A DNA stretch of 64,000 nt from Enterococcus silesiacus (GTDB lineage Bacteria; Bacillota; Bacilli; Lactobacillales; Enterococcaceae), in contig CP013614.1 of NCBI GenBank assembly GCA_001465115.1, positions 2,418,001 through 2,482,000 on the forward strand, written 5' to 3'. Both the position numbers and the translations under genes were made by a program. Numbering within the stretch: the stretch's first letter is position 1; the number at the start of each line of letters is the position of its first letter. The notes under the pieces are model-generated. The model made no database searches. It was not told the DNA's origin and saw nothing but the letters and a program-made list of their open reading frames with translations. Shown piece by piece: positions 28,733 to 38,525 of the stretch.

Positions 28733-29371
28733 TTACGCTTCTTCATTTTGTGATTGATATGAAATATCATTAAACGATTTGATTGTATAAACTTTTTTAT
28801 TCTGGTCTTTCTCCAAAATTGAGATACTAGTGTTCGCCAGTGGTCCGCCTTCACGCCATTTTGATTTTTCTTTTCCTACCAAGGCGTTGATCAGAGTAAT
28901 CAGCAACACTCCGTGAGCTACGATCAACACTTTTCCATCTGGATAGGCTTCACTAAGATTTTCGATTGTTTCAATCGAACGTGCAACTAAAGAATCGATT
29001 GTTTCACCACCAAAATCTGTCGGATCATATAAATCTGGTCGATTACGTAAGTAGTCAGTTTGTTTATCTGTATGATCAATTTCGGCGCCTTCACGTTTAC
29101 CGAATTTGATTTCTCTTAATGAGTCATGATATTGCACAGTCAACCCATCTAAAAAATTATTTTCTTTAAGAAGATAATTTGCTGTATCCATCGCACGCTT
29201 TTGAGTACTAACAGAAACTGCATCAAACCGTATATCAGAAAGATAACGCCCCGCTTGAATTGCTTGTTCAATTCCTACAGGTAACAACGGAGAATCAATC
29301 TCTCCTCCCTGAAATCGCAAGCTCAGGTTCAATTCAGTCTTTCCATGTCTAACAAAATAAAATGTGGTCAT
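28733..29371 (-). CDS. Histidine phosphatase family protein (phosphoglycerate mutase-like)
   Basis: 212-residue histidine phosphatase. The phosphorylated His is in FVRHGKTELN (residues 6-15); the second His is in IVAHGVLL; Arg and Glu of the pocket are in RFQGGE and LREIKFGKREG. The family includes small-molecule phosphatases and cofactor-dependent mutases; the substrate cannot be told. It heads a two-gene unit with the LOG protein and diverges from the MazG-like gene. Confidence 0.9.
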   Translation of the reverse strand: MTTFYFVRHGKTELNLSLRFQGGEIDSPLLPVGIEQAIQAGRYLSDIRFDAVSVSTQKRAMDTANYLLKENNFLDGLTVQYHDSLREIKFGKREGAEIDHTDKQTDYLRNRPDLYDPTDFGGETIDSLVARSIETIENLSEAYPDGKVLIVAHGVLLITLINALVGKEKSKWREGGPLANTSISILEKDQNKKVYTIKSFNDISYQSQNEEA

Positions 29372-29540
29372 TTGCTCATCCCCTCCATTTTTTGAAATGT
29401 TCCTTCACTTGATTATGATACTACAAATAAGAAATCTTTGCTTTGAAAAAATGATTGTCGTTTTAAGATTTAGAAGGTTAAATGGGCTCCTTTTTCCTGA
29501 TCGATATGCTACCATAGTAAAATAGACTGGAGGGATCGAT

Positions 29541-29882
29541 ATGGAACTTCAACATTATCAATTATGGATTAGTGATTTTTACAAAAAAAGAGGATGGTAT
29601 GCGCTCAATTCATTTGCTCGTGTCGGCTTTTTAGCTGAAGAAACGGGCGAAGTTGCCCGTGCCGTTCGTGCCTTAGAAATTGGTCGTGATCGGCCGGATG
29701 AAGACGAAAAAGCGCCGGAAATCTTAATTCAAGACCTGACCGAAGAACTTGGTGACGTTTTAGATAACATTTTTATTTTAGCAGATAAATATGACATTCG
29801 TTTTGAAGATATTTTAACTTCTCACAAACAAAAACTTGAAGAACGTTTTAGCGAACGCAATACTGAGAAAGAGGAAGCATAA
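29541..29882 (+). CDS. MazG-like nucleotide pyrophosphohydrolase
   Basis: 113-residue all-alpha NTP pyrophosphohydrolase. The Mg-binding motif EETGEVARAVR (residues ~36-46) and downstream EELGDVLDNIFILADKY form the E-x-x-E...E-x-x-D site. Proteins of this size hydrolyse non-canonical dNTPs. GGAGGG precedes the ATG. The stop overlaps the next start (TAATG), coupling it to the acetyltransferase gene. Confidence 0.9.
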   Translation: MELQHYQLWISDFYKKRGWYALNSFARVGFLAEETGEVARAVRALEIGRDRPDEDEKAPEILIQDLTEELGDVLDNIFILADKYDIRFEDILTSHKQKLEERFSERNTEKEEA

Positions 29883-30370
29883 TGGACAAAGAAATAGTAA
29901 TTAGACCTCTTGAAGAAAAGGATTTTCCAGCCTTGCTTGAAATTGAAAATAGTATTTGGACAAACGAAAATTCTCCTGTTCTTCATTATTACCACTCGGT
30001 TGATGAGTATAAAGAAAGAGTTGACGGGCGAAATATTTTTGTTGCAGTGGTTGATGCTAGTGTGCTAGGGTTTATCGATATTCATCATCCCACGCCACTT
30101 CGTTCCCACACAAAGCAATGGATGTTCAGCATTGGTGTTCATCCGGCAAGTCAATCATTAGGTATTGGACACCAGTTATTAGCTTACGTAAAAAAGACAG
30201 CTAGTAAAAAAGGAATTCACAAGATTTCATTACGGGTACTAGGTTCTAATACCAAAGCAATCCAATTTTATCGCAAGAACGGCTTTATTCAAGAAGCACT
30301 GTTTAAGGATGAATTTTTTATCAACGGAATGTTCTGCGATGACTATCAGTTTGCCTACTTTACCAGTTAA
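29882..30370 (+). CDS. GNAT-family N-acetyltransferase
   Basis: 162-residue GNAT fold, RimI/SpeG-like. The acetyl-CoA-binding motif A is MFSIGVHPASQSLGIGHQLL (residues ~81-100), followed by LRVLGSNTKAIQFYRKNGF, the typical motif B. The acceptor substrate is unknown. It overlaps the MazG-like gene start-stop and ends before a small hairpin (ACATCAAGT/ACTTGATGT, 30399-30431) likely to act as terminator. Confidence 0.88.
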   Translation: MDKEIVIRPLEEKDFPALLEIENSIWTNENSPVLHYYHSVDEYKERVDGRNIFVAVVDASVLGFIDIHHPTPLRSHTKQWMFSIGVHPASQSLGIGHQLLAYVKKTASKKGIHKISLRVLGSNTKAIQFYRKNGFIQEALFKDEFFINGMFCDDYQFAYFTS

Positions 30371-30398
30371 TCTCAGCAAGTTTTAATATTTTCTGAAA

Positions 30399-30440
30399 AC
30401 ATCAAGTTCTTTCTGAAAAATCACTTGATGTAGCTTTCTT
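30399..30440 (+). terminator. Probable terminator after the GNAT gene
   Basis: ACATCAAGT pairs with ACTTGATGT around a 15-nt loop; the T-rich tail (AGCTTTCTT) is interrupted. Confidence 0.55.
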
Positions 30441-30484
30441 ATTCTGTTACTTTAATTAAAGATAACGTTAAGGAGTGTGGAAGT

Positions 30485-31831
30485 GTGACAAAAAAATTAT
30501 CATGGCGTGATTACCTTTATGTAGGGTCCATGCTATTTGGTTTATTTTTCGGAGCTGGAAATCTGATTTTTCCTGTTCATATGGGACAAGAAGCTGGTGC
30601 AAGTATCTTTTTAGCAAATCTCGGCTTTTTGATTACAGGGATTGGCTTGCCATTTTTAGGCGTAATTGCCATCGGCATTTCCAAAAGTAATGGTGTTTTC
30701 GATTTAGCAACTCGTGTTAATCGGCGTTATGCCGTTGCTTTTACGGTGTTGTTATATCTGACGATTGGACCTTTTTTTGCATTACCACGTTTGGCAACGA
30801 CATCGTTTGAAATTGGTTTAGCCCCTTTTATTTCAAGTGATCAACACAAAATAATTTTAGCAATCTTTTCGGCTCTATTCTTTTTGATTGCCTGGGCCTT
30901 TTCACGTAAACCTACTAAGTTATTAGGTTATGTAGGCAAATTTTTAAATCCATTATTTCTATTTTTGTTGGCAATTTTGATTTTATTTGCATTTATTAAT
31001 CCACTAGGTTCGGTCTCGTCCGCTACTGTTGGAAATGCTTATGCAGAAAATCCTTTTTTCAAAGGCTTTACTGAAGGTTATAATACATTAGATGCGCTGG
31101 CCTCTTTAGCATTTGGGATCATCATTGTCTCAACGATTCGTGGTATGGGTGTAGAAAAACCAAATGATATTGCAAAAGATACGATAAAATCTGGTGCAAT
31201 CAGTATTATCTTGATGGGTATCATTTATACGCTATTATCTTATATGGGTACGATGAGCTTAGGAAAATTTTCTCTTAGTGAAAACGGCGGGATTGCTTTA
31301 GCTCAGATTGCTAACCATTATTTGGGTAATCTAGGTAGTATTTTACTTGCGTTTATTGTTATTCTAGCGTGTTTGAAAACAGCAATTGGATTAATCACAG
31401 CGTGTTCTGAAACATTCAGTGAACTATTCCCAAAAGGGTCCTATGCCTTTTACATTGCAGTAGCGAGTATTTTACCTTGCTTATTTGCAAATGTTGGTTT
31501 AACAAATATCATTCAATTTTCAGTTCCTGTTTTGATGTTTCTGTATCCTTTAGCAATGACGTTGATGATTTTAGTGATTATCAGTCCTTTATTCCATCAT
31601 CGAAAAGAAGTCTATCGCATGACTACGTATGTAACGTTGTTTGCCGCACTACTTGATGCGTTGAACAGTGCTCCGGAATTTGTTAGAAATCAAACAGCTG
31701 TTACAGTAATTTTAGATAGTGCAGAAAAATACCTCCCGCTATTTACCATAGGAATGGGTTGGGTAATACCGGCGGCCATCGGATTCATAATTGGCTTGAT
31801 CTGGACTCCCTTCAAAAAAGAGCCACTATAA
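30485..31831 (+). CDS. brnQ: Branched-chain amino-acid transport carrier BrnQ
   Basis: 448-residue LIVCS-family Na+- or H+-coupled importer of leucine, isoleucine and valine, with about twelve membrane helices. [13 protein letters not shown] near residue 20 is the family's N-terminal signature; [15 protein letters not shown] and [12 protein letters not shown] are also conserved. Start GTG at 30485, 9 nt after AAGGAG. It is monocistronic; the inverted repeat at 31931-31974 lies 100 nt downstream. No T-box was recognised in the short upstream region. Confidence 0.95.
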   Translation: MTKKLSWRDYLYVGSMLFGLFFGAGNLIFPVHMGQEAGASIFLANLGFLITGIGLPFLGVIAIGISKSNGVFDLATRVNRRYAVAFTVLLYLTIGPFFALPRLATTSFEIGLAPFISSDQHKIILAIFSALFFLIAWAFSRKPTKLLGYVGKFLNPLFLFLLAILILFAFINPLGSVSSATVGNAYAENPFFKGFTEGYNTLDALASLAFGIIIVSTIRGMGVEKPNDIAKDTIKSGAISIILMGIIYTLLSYMGTMSLGKFSLSENGGIALAQIANHYLGNLGSILLAFIVILACLKTAIGLITACSETFSELFPKGSYAFYIAVASILPCLFANVGLTNIIQFSVPVLMFLYPLAMTLMILVIISPLFHHRKEVYRMTTYVTLFAALLDALNSAPEFVRNQTAVTVILDSAEKYLPLFTIGMGWVIPAAIGFIIGLIWTPFKKEPL

Positions 31832-31930
31832 TTAGCATGCTGCTAACACTAACGTCAAATAGCAGTAGTTATTGTAGTAATATACTGTATCGCTGATGTA
31901 ACTAAACATACTATTTATCTAAATTTCAGG

Positions 31931-31974
31931 TGAGCAGGGTCTAACTCATAGAGTTATGTCCCGCTCATTTTTTT
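31931..31974 (+). terminator. Dispersed terminator-like inverted repeat, copy C (brnQ terminator)
   Basis: Outer arms TGAGC-A-GGG/CCCGCTCA with inner AACTC-atag-AGTT, followed by seven T. The remainder of the ~360-nt gap before the Mga-like gene is AT-rich and carries a promoter at 32141-32170. Confidence 0.8.
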
Positions 31975-32140
31975 CTATATACATATAAAACTCCTAAACA
32001 ATTATTTATCTAATTGGCTATTTTTCTGTTCAATAAGAGAATTAATGTTCATACCACTATTGTCGTTTGTTCAACTCATCCTTAAATAGCAACTTTTTGT
32101 TAAAAAAGCATAACTAAATATCTTGCCCTTATCGTCTTAG

Positions 32141-32170
32141 CTGACAAGCACCTATAAAGTACAGTAGAAT
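32141..32170 (+). promoter_or_regulatory. Putative promoter of the Mga-like regulator
   Basis: CTGACA (32141-32146), an 18-nt spacer and TAGAAT (32165-32170). It is a moderate match only. Confidence 0.5.
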
Positions 32171-32192
32171 AGGACTTAAGGAAGTGATTAGC

Positions 32193-33701
32193 ATGTTATA
32201 CGAGAAATTGATGATGGATTCTGGAATGCTAACGAAGTTTATGCTTTTCAAACGAATCACAAAAATAAATCAATCAGATGTATCAATTACGCAATTATCT
32301 GATGAATTATCTTTGAACTACCAACAAACATCAATTATAGTAACGGAAATCAACAATGATTTAACAAAAATAATCTCGACGCATCCATCGATTTTACATA
32401 GAGCTGGCAAAGTCGACAGTACAAAACTCCTTGTAACCATTGACGAGTATCGCTATTTCTTATTAAAAAAATCTGTTCCATTTCAATATATTCTCTATTT
32501 TTTAAATCATGATTCTCCTAACATAGAAGACTTTTGCCAACGGTACTACGTTAGCCGCTCAACGGTTTCTAGAAAGATGTTGCCTATAAAAAAGCACGTA
32601 AAACAATTTAATTTACGTTTTACATACACAGAAGCTAACTTGATTGGCGATGAACGTTCAGTACGAGTTGCTCTTTTTGATGCCCTTTGGTTGGGAACAA
32701 GAGGAACGATCTGGCCTTTTAAGAGTGTTGCGCTTGAGGATGCACAAAAACTTGCTGGTGCTTTTTCTGAATACTTTCCTTTGTCTAGAACTTATTTAGG
32801 TGCCAAAGAACTAACTTACTTTGCTGCAATTTTTCTTTGTCGTACACGAAAAAAGATGTTTGTCTCTTATGACACACGCTATGATTTTTTGATGAAGGAT
32901 AATCCTTATTATGACTTCGAGCGTTTAAACAACGAGTTAGGTCCTGTACACTCATTAGATCCTGAACAAAGTAAAGGTGAAAGTAGCTTTATTTTTTTCT
33001 TGGCTCATTATGCACCTTTTTATACAATAGATGATGATCCATCATTGTTCCAAACCCTGCATGATTTTTCAGTCCGACCTAATCCGGTTTATGAATTGGT
33101 TCAAGAATTCTTGACCTACGCAAAAGCAAATATATTCAAAAAAGAACCTGAGATCCTGGATAAACCAATCATTATTGGCAATCTTATCAATATCATGTTC
33201 ACCTTTTATGTGCTGGGAAAACCTTTTCCAAATTTACAGATTCTAGTTGAAACACCTCATCAAAAAAGAAAAGCCGACCAGTTTCTCGAGTTGAAACTGT
33301 ATCAATTTTTTGATGAAAAAGCCCAGGAAAAAGAATATAAATTTATTTATACGATCAAAAAACCTTTGGTCCATTCAGTTAAAAGCATTCTACTTCCTTC
33401 TTATGATAAACCAAAACACTCCGAACATTTAAAAGTTGGTGTTGCCTTTGAACATAATTTCACTTTAGTTCGAATGATCTATCAGTTTCTAAATGACTTA
33501 GGTTTTGTTGACTCTTCTCCTTACCAAGAAGAACTTAATGACAGCTACGATTTAGTAATCAGCTCGTCCTTACTTCCTAGAAAAAAATATCCAGAACTTC
33601 CTTTGTATTTCTGGGATCTGTCTTATGGTAATAAAGATTTAACTGATTTGTATAAAACACTGCAACAACTATTTGAAAAGAAAAATATTATCCAAGATTA
33701 G
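32193..33701 (+). CDS. Mga-like helix-turn-helix transcriptional regulator
   Basis: 502-residue stand-alone regulator of the Mga/AtxA type. N-terminal HTH segments: one around residues 25-60 (SITQLSDELSLNYQQTSIIV), a second around 110-130 (FCQRYYVSRSTVSRKMLPIK). The centre resembles PRD-like helical domains, and the C-terminus an EIIB-like fold seen in this class (LKVGVAFEHNFTLVRMI). Start ATG 32193 is spaced well from AAGGA; the GTG three codons earlier abuts it. Enterococcal relatives regulate surface and virulence genes and sense PTS state. No adjacent target gene, so the regulon is unknown. Confidence 0.82.
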   Translation: MLYEKLMMDSGMLTKFMLFKRITKINQSDVSITQLSDELSLNYQQTSIIVTEINNDLTKIISTHPSILHRAGKVDSTKLLVTIDEYRYFLLKKSVPFQYILYFLNHDSPNIEDFCQRYYVSRSTVSRKMLPIKKHVKQFNLRFTYTEANLIGDERSVRVALFDALWLGTRGTIWPFKSVALEDAQKLAGAFSEYFPLSRTYLGAKELTYFAAIFLCRTRKKMFVSYDTRYDFLMKDNPYYDFERLNNELGPVHSLDPEQSKGESSFIFFLAHYAPFYTIDDDPSLFQTLHDFSVRPNPVYELVQEFLTYAKANIFKKEPEILDKPIIIGNLINIMFTFYVLGKPFPNLQILVETPHQKRKADQFLELKLYQFFDEKAQEKEYKFIYTIKKPLVHSVKSILLPSYDKPKHSEHLKVGVAFEHNFTLVRMIYQFLNDLGFVDSSPYQEELNDSYDLVISSSLLPRKKYPELPLYFWDLSYGNKDLTDLYKTLQQLFEKKNIIQD

Positions 33702-33775
33702 CTGGGGTCAGTTACTACACGAGTTCGGAATAACTATTTTGGCTCATTTGTTTATCTCTTACTACTAATATACGC

Positions 33776-33816
33776 AAAAAAGTTCTCAGCTTATTAAAAC
33801 TGAGAACTTTTTTTGC
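33776..33816. terminator. Bidirectional terminator between the Mga-like gene and truA
   Basis: AAAAAAGTTCTCAG pairs with CTGAGAACTTTTTT around a 10-nt loop, so it has a T-run on both strands. Confidence 0.92.
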
Positions 33817-33821
33817 GTGAA

Positions 33822-34568
33822 TCATTCATATTTCACTTCAACTAAATATAATCCTTCTGGATGTGCTGTAGGTCCAGCTAAATTGCGGTCTTTTGCGGCA
33901 ATGATTTGAGGGATCGTTGTTTCATCCATCCGGCCATTCCCCATTTTAAGTAAGGTGCCCACTAAAATTCGAATCATCTTATATAAAAAACCATCTCCGC
34001 GAAAAGTAAAGATCAGTTCATCCCCAGCTTCATTGACCGCTAAACTTGCTTCATGAATTGTCCGTACCTTATCTTCGATCTCAGTCCCAGAGGCACAAAA
34101 TGAAGTAAAATCATGCGTACCCAATAGGTCAGCTAATGCACGCTGAATTTTGTCTGTATCAACCGGATAAGGAAAATAGCTAGCATAGAATCGTTTAAAC
34201 GGACTTCTTGGTTTCCCGATATCTACATGAAATTGATACGTCTTTTCTACAACTTGATACCTTGCATGAAAATCCTCTGGTACAATCTCTACACTTTTTA
34301 CTGCAATATCTTCTGGTGTTTGCGTATCTAGAGCGTAGCGCATTCTTTCCAACTCTCTTGTTTGAGTGTAGTCAAAATGGATAACTTGCCCTGATGCATG
34401 GACACCAGCATCTGTCCGGCCAGACCCAAAAATCGTGATCGTCTTGCCATTATTCATTTTTTTCAATGTTTTTTCAATTTCTTCTTGAACCGTACGTCCA
34501 TTCGGCTGAGCTTGAAATCCATTAAATTTTGTTCCATCGTACGCAATTATTGCTTTATAGCGCGGCAT
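33822..34568 (-). CDS. truA: tRNA pseudouridine(38-40) synthase TruA
   Basis: 248-residue pseudouridine synthase modifying the tRNA anticodon stem. The catalytic Asp is in GSGRTDAGVHA (D52); YDGTKFNGFQAQPNGRTVQ is the conserved N-terminus and RGDGFLYKMIRI a late motif. It is the last gene of the ecfA1-ecfA2-ecfT-truA unit, 19 nt after ecfT. Confidence 0.97.
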   Translation of the reverse strand: MPRYKAIIAYDGTKFNGFQAQPNGRTVQEEIEKTLKKMNNGKTITIFGSGRTDAGVHASGQVIHFDYTQTRELERMRYALDTQTPEDIAVKSVEIVPEDFHARYQVVEKTYQFHVDIGKPRSPFKRFYASYFPYPVDTDKIQRALADLLGTHDFTSFCASGTEIEDKVRTIHEASLAVNEAGDELIFTFRGDGFLYKMIRILVGTLLKMGNGRMDETTIPQIIAAKDRNLAGPTAHPEGLYLVEVKYE

Positions 34569-34587
34569 TTCTTTTCCACCTTTACTT

Positions 34588-35385
34588 CTAACTTCTCACC
34601 CAAACTAAAACGACAGTTAAAACGACAAATGCTAACATTACTGTCGTGTCCTTCAAATGCCAATGTAACACTCGATATTTCGTGCGGCCATCGCCGCCTT
34701 GATAACCACGGGCTTCCATAGCAGTTGCTAAATCTTCTGCACGATTAAAACTACTAACAAACAGTGGGATCAATAATGGGACCACTGCTTTCATTTTCTG
34801 AATCAAATTGCCTTCACCAAAATCGACACCGCGCGCACGTTGCGCATTCATAATTTTTTCTGTCTCATCCATCAATGTTGGGACAAAGCGCAATGCGATC
34901 GACAACATCAATGAAACTTCATGAACAGGAAAACGAACAACTCTTAAAGGGCGCATTAAGTATTCGATTGCGTCAGATAAATCAAGCGGTGGGGTCGTCA
35001 AAGTCAATAACGTAGACATGAAAATAATCAATACAAAACGGCAAAAAATCAGCAGCCCGTTGACCACACCAAATTCAGTAACCGAAAATATCCCCCATTT
35101 GAAATAAATTGCTCCACCTTGAGTAAATAGCATTTGTAAAATAACGGTAAATGAAATCAGCCAAATCAATGGTTTGATTCCTCGAATAAAAAAACGAATG
35201 TTGATTTTTGAAAGAAAAATAGCAAATAGTGTGAAAATCCCTAGGATAGCATAACTTTGCCAATTATTTGCTAAAAATATGATCCCAATAAAATAAAAAC
35301 TAGCTATCAATTTTGCTCTAGGATCCATCGTATGGATAAAAGAGTCCCCTGGTATATAACGGCCAAAAATCAATTTGTTCATCAT
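34588..35385 (-). CDS. ecfT: Energy-coupling factor transporter transmembrane protein EcfT
   Basis: 265-residue membrane subunit of the group II ECF vitamin transporter, linking the ATPases to interchangeable S components. It has several hydrophobic helices and the coupling-helix motif around [12 protein letters not shown], with [17 protein letters not shown] near the C-terminus (the two Ala-Arg-Gly motifs). Its start overlaps the ecfA2 stop by 4 nt (ATGA). S components are encoded elsewhere. Confidence 0.96.
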   Translation of the reverse strand: MMNKLIFGRYIPGDSFIHTMDPRAKLIASFYFIGIIFLANNWQSYAILGIFTLFAIFLSKINIRFFIRGIKPLIWLISFTVILQMLFTQGGAIYFKWGIFSVTEFGVVNGLLIFCRFVLIIFMSTLLTLTTPPLDLSDAIEYLMRPLRVVRFPVHEVSLMLSIALRFVPTLMDETEKIMNAQRARGVDFGEGNLIQKMKAVVPLLIPLFVSSFNRAEDLATAMEARGYQGGDGRTKYRVLHWHLKDTTVMLAFVVLTVVLVWVRS

Positions 35386-36251
35386 TGGTCTTCACCCGCC
35401 TTTTTTGAGCCCTTTAACAGATCATTAGCTAGTGCTTCAGCAGTCAATGGTAATTGCTCAAACGCAACTCCTTTGGCCATTAGCTTTTCTGCAAAGGAAG
35501 CAGCTGTTGGTACACCTAATTGCTTTGCTTTCAACCAATCAATCTCTTGAAAGACTTCTTGCGGTGAGCCAGCTTTAACGATTCTCCCTTGTTCCAATAC
35601 AATCACATGATCTGCATAATTTGCCACGTCATCCATTAAATGCGTAACTAAGATGATTGTCATACCGCGTTCTTCATGGAGGTGCTGAAACATTTCCATC
35701 ATCTCTTTGCGCCCTTGCGGATCTAATCCTGCTGTTGGCTCATCCAAAACTAGTACTTCCGGTTCCATTGCCAAAACACCAGCAATCGCTACACGACGCA
35801 TTTGTCCACCTGACAACTCAAATGGAGAGCGTTCTAAGTAACTAGCATCTAGGCCAACTAAATCTAGCATTTCAGCGGCTAGTTTCGCCCCTTCTGCTCC
35901 AGTTGCACCAAAATTTTTAGGGCCAAAAGCAATGTCTCTAGCCACTGTCTCTTCAAATAGCTGTGCTTCCGGAAATTGAAAGACGATCCCAACTTTTTTA
36001 CGAATCGGTTTTAAATTTTTATTATTTGTTTCTGGAACGATCTTTCGATCTCCAATCGTTACTGAGCCTTTTGTCGGCTTTACTAAAGCATTCAGATGTT
36101 GTAGCAAAGTAGATTTCCCACTACCAGTGTGCCCTACGATCGCCGTATACGAACCATCAGTTATGGTTAAATTCAAATCGAATAATGCCCGCTGTTCAAA
36201 TGGTGTATTAGGCTGGTACGTAAAATCTACTTGTTCAAAACGGATGTCCAT
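35382..36251 (-). CDS. ecfA2: ECF transporter ATPase EcfA2
   Basis: 289-residue ATPase that pairs with EcfA1. Walker [10 protein letters not shown], signature LSGGQMRR, Walker [14 protein letters not shown] prefer the ATG at 36251 ([10 protein letters not shown]) to the TTG two codons upstream. The gene overlaps the 3' end of ecfA1 by 25 nt. LSGGQMRR is typical of EcfA2. Confidence 0.96.
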   Translation of the reverse strand: MDIRFEQVDFTYQPNTPFEQRALFDLNLTITDGSYTAIVGHTGSGKSTLLQHLNALVKPTKGSVTIGDRKIVPETNNKNLKPIRKKVGIVFQFPEAQLFEETVARDIAFGPKNFGATGAEGAKLAAEMLDLVGLDASYLERSPFELSGGQMRRVAIAGVLAMEPEVLVLDEPTAGLDPQGRKEMMEMFQHLHEERGMTIILVTHLMDDVANYADHVIVLEQGRIVKAGSPQEVFQEIDWLKAKQLGVPTAASFAEKLMAKGVAFEQLPLTAEALANDLLKGSKKAGEDQ

Positions 36252-37066
36252 AACCAATCCACCATCCTTTCTTCGGTCATATATTCATTGGGTACTTCAA
36301 TACCATGCTCCTTCAAAGCAATTTTCAGTTTTTCCGGAAAAGGAAGATCCAGCCCCATTTGAATCAATTCAGTCCCTGCTGAGAATATCTTCTCCGGTGT
36401 CCCTTCACTAACTAATTCGCCTTGTTTCATTACTAAGATTCGGTTAGCATTAGCAGCTTCATCAATATCATGTGTAATTGAAATGACCGTTAAATTGCTT
36501 TCTTCTTTGATTTTCTTGATCGTTGCAATGACTTCTTCTCGTCCTTCTGGATCTAGCATACTAGTAGCTTCATCTAAAATGATAATATCTGGGCGTAAAG
36601 CCACTACACCAGCAATCGCTACTCGTTGCTTTTGACCACCGGATAAACGAGCGGGTTCACGAGTGGAAAAAGAATCCATGCGTACTTTTTCTAGCGCATC
36701 TTTAACTCTAACAAGCATTTCATCCCGAGGAATACCTTGATTCTCTAAGCCAAAGGCAACGTCATCCTCTACTGTTGATCCTACAAATTGGTTATCAGGA
36801 TTTTGAAATACCATCCCAACCATTTTTCGAATATCCCAAACGTTGGTTTCATTCAATTGTTTACCACCGACTGTAATACTACCTGAAGCAGGTAACAATA
36901 GGCCATTGATCGTTTTTGCCAACGTTGATTTTCCTGACCCATTGTGTCCAATAATAGCGACCCACTCACCTTGTTGGATGGAAAAAGATACATCTTTCAA
37001 AGCGGGAGAAGCATCTTCTGGTTGATAGTTAAAGTCGATATTTTTTAATTCAATTATCGGTTGCAT
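36227..37066 (-). CDS. ecfA1: ECF transporter ATPase EcfA1
   Basis: 279-residue ATPase, first gene of the ecf unit. Walker [10 protein letters not shown], signature LSGGQKQR, Walker [13 protein letters not shown] (typical for EcfA1). Start ATG 37066 follows GAGGGAG by 6 nt; the in-frame TTG 15 nt earlier overlaps that site. A promoter lies upstream, so in this strain the ecf genes are transcribed separately from rplQ. Confidence 0.96.
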   Translation of the reverse strand: MQPIIELKNIDFNYQPEDASPALKDVSFSIQQGEWVAIIGHNGSGKSTLAKTINGLLLPASGSITVGGKQLNETNVWDIRKMVGMVFQNPDNQFVGSTVEDDVAFGLENQGIPRDEMLVRVKDALEKVRMDSFSTREPARLSGGQKQRVAIAGVVALRPDIIILDEATSMLDPEGREEVIATIKKIKEESNLTVISITHDIDEAANANRILVMKQGELVSEGTPEKIFSAGTELIQMGLDLPFPEKLKIALKEHGIEVPNEYMTEERMVDWLWTSVLNK

Positions 37067-37156
37067 CGCGTACTCCCTCAATTATTTAGTCTTACTAACA
37101 CTAACAAAAAATCAGTGTTTTTTCAATCATCTATTCTTTTCTTTGCATTATTCTCT

Positions 37157-37186
37157 ATTATAACAAAATAAGTACCCATATGTGAA
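37157..37186 (-). promoter_or_regulatory. Promoter of ecfA1-ecfA2-ecfT-truA
   Basis: The minus strand has TTCACA (37181-37186), an 18-nt spacer and TATAAT (37157-37162), about 90 nt before the ecfA1 ATG. Confidence 0.7.
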
Positions 37187-37251
37187 TTCTTATCTGTCTT
37201 GACAGAAAGTTTTTTTGCTGTTTAAAAGCCAAATTTCTGACTCATCAAATA

Positions 37252-37294
37252 AGAGCCGTGGACAAAACTAACAATCAGCTTTGTCCACGACTCT
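37252..37294 (-). terminator. Inverted repeat after the M20 gene (terminator-like, copy E)
   Basis: AGAG-cc-GTGGACAAA pairs with TTTGTCCAC-ga-CTCT around a 13-nt loop. It lies about 45 nt beyond the M20 stop codon. Arms resemble other terminators in this window, without the inner ACTC/GAGT stem. Confidence 0.65.
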
Positions 37295-37340
37295 AAATTT
37301 GAATAATTAACTCAATATTTTACTACGCTTAAATCACCTA

Positions 37341-38510
37341 TTACTGATTTAAGTATTCAAACGCATATTGTGCATATAATTCTGCACCAACTTCCATTGC
37401 ATCCTCATCTACATTAAAGCGCCCATGATGGTGAGCCCATTGTGTATCTTTGTCTGGATTACCACAGCCAACCAAAGCAAAACAACCAGGTGTATTTTCA
37501 GTAAAATAACTAAAGTCTTCCCCACCAGTAGTTGGTGGTTCCTGAATAAGGGCTGAAGCACCAAAATTTTGCTCAATGATTGCTTGTGCAAATAACGCAT
37601 CTACTTCGTCATTGATCACAGGGAGAGTTCCATAATTATATTCCACACTAGCAGTACCGCCATATATCGCCGCAGTTTGCTCAGCATAACGTTTTAGGGC
37701 TTTCTCTACACGATTACGTGTCTCTAAGCTAAAACATCGTACAGTACCTTCTAATCTAGCATTTTCAGCAATGACATTAAAACGTGTGCCTACATCCATC
37801 TTACCTATCGTTACTACAACAGGATCTAACGGATTAGTCTCTCTTGAAACAACGGTTTGGACATTCATTACAAATGATGATGCTATCACTGCGGCATCAA
37901 TACAAGCATCCGGCATAGCACCATGCCCACCTTGGCCTTTAAAATCAATCGAAAAAATATCTGCTGAAGCAAATGATGATCCGACCACACAAGAAGCAGA
38001 ACCTGATGGCATTTGTGACCAGATATGGATGCCAAAAACATCATCTACGCCTTCGACCGCTCCTTGAGCAACCATTGCTTTAGCGCCTTGAGCATTTTCT
38101 TCTGATGGCTGAAAAATAAATCGCACAGTTCCTTTGATTTGTCCTTGAATTTCTTTCAGAGCTTTAGCCGCTGTCAACAGCATTGCTGTATGTGCATCGT
38201 GCCCACAAGCATGCATTTTTCCATCTTCTAGTGACTTATAAGAAATGCCTTCAGTCAATTCTTGAACAGGTAGTGCATCCATATCAGCCCGCAAAGCTAC
38301 TGTTTTCCCAGGAAGGGCGCCCACAAGTTCTGCAATGATTCCTGTTGGTTCTGTTTTGCGATAAGCAATCCCAATTTCGTCTAAAGCTTCTGCAACCTTT
38401 GTTGTTGTCCTAAACTCTTCAAATTGTAATTCTGGATGCTGATGCAAATCCCTTCTAAAATCGATCATTTCTTCTTTATGCTTTTGAATCAACTCTTTTA
38501 ATTCTTTCAT
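37341..38510 (-). CDS. M20 family amidohydrolase (N-acyl amino-acid / hippurate hydrolase-like)
   Basis: 389-residue zinc metallohydrolase of the M20D group, removing acyl groups from amino acids or cleaving related amides. DFRRDLHQHPELQFEE is the N-terminal signature; metal ligands are visible in MHACGHDAHT (C, H), PSEEN (E, E) and the late His in QWAHHHGRF; the lid/dimerisation insert is GQGGHGAMPDACIDA. Length is standard. It follows the permease gene by 15 nt, suggesting import and then hydrolysis of one substrate. Not normally part of the rplQ-ecfA neighbourhood. Confidence 0.92.
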   Translation of the reverse strand: MKELKELIQKHKEEMIDFRRDLHQHPELQFEEFRTTTKVAEALDEIGIAYRKTEPTGIIAELVGALPGKTVALRADMDALPVQELTEGISYKSLEDGKMHACGHDAHTAMLLTAAKALKEIQGQIKGTVRFIFQPSEENAQGAKAMVAQGAVEGVDDVFGIHIWSQMPSGSASCVVGSSFASADIFSIDFKGQGGHGAMPDACIDAAVIASSFVMNVQTVVSRETNPLDPVVVTIGKMDVGTRFNVIAENARLEGTVRCFSLETRNRVEKALKRYAEQTAAIYGGTASVEYNYGTLPVINDEVDALFAQAIIEQNFGASALIQEPPTTGGEDFSYFTENTPGCFALVGCGNPDKDTQWAHHHGRFNVDEDAMEVGAELYAQYAFEYLNQ

Positions 38511-38525
38511 CTTACTTCCCCATTT

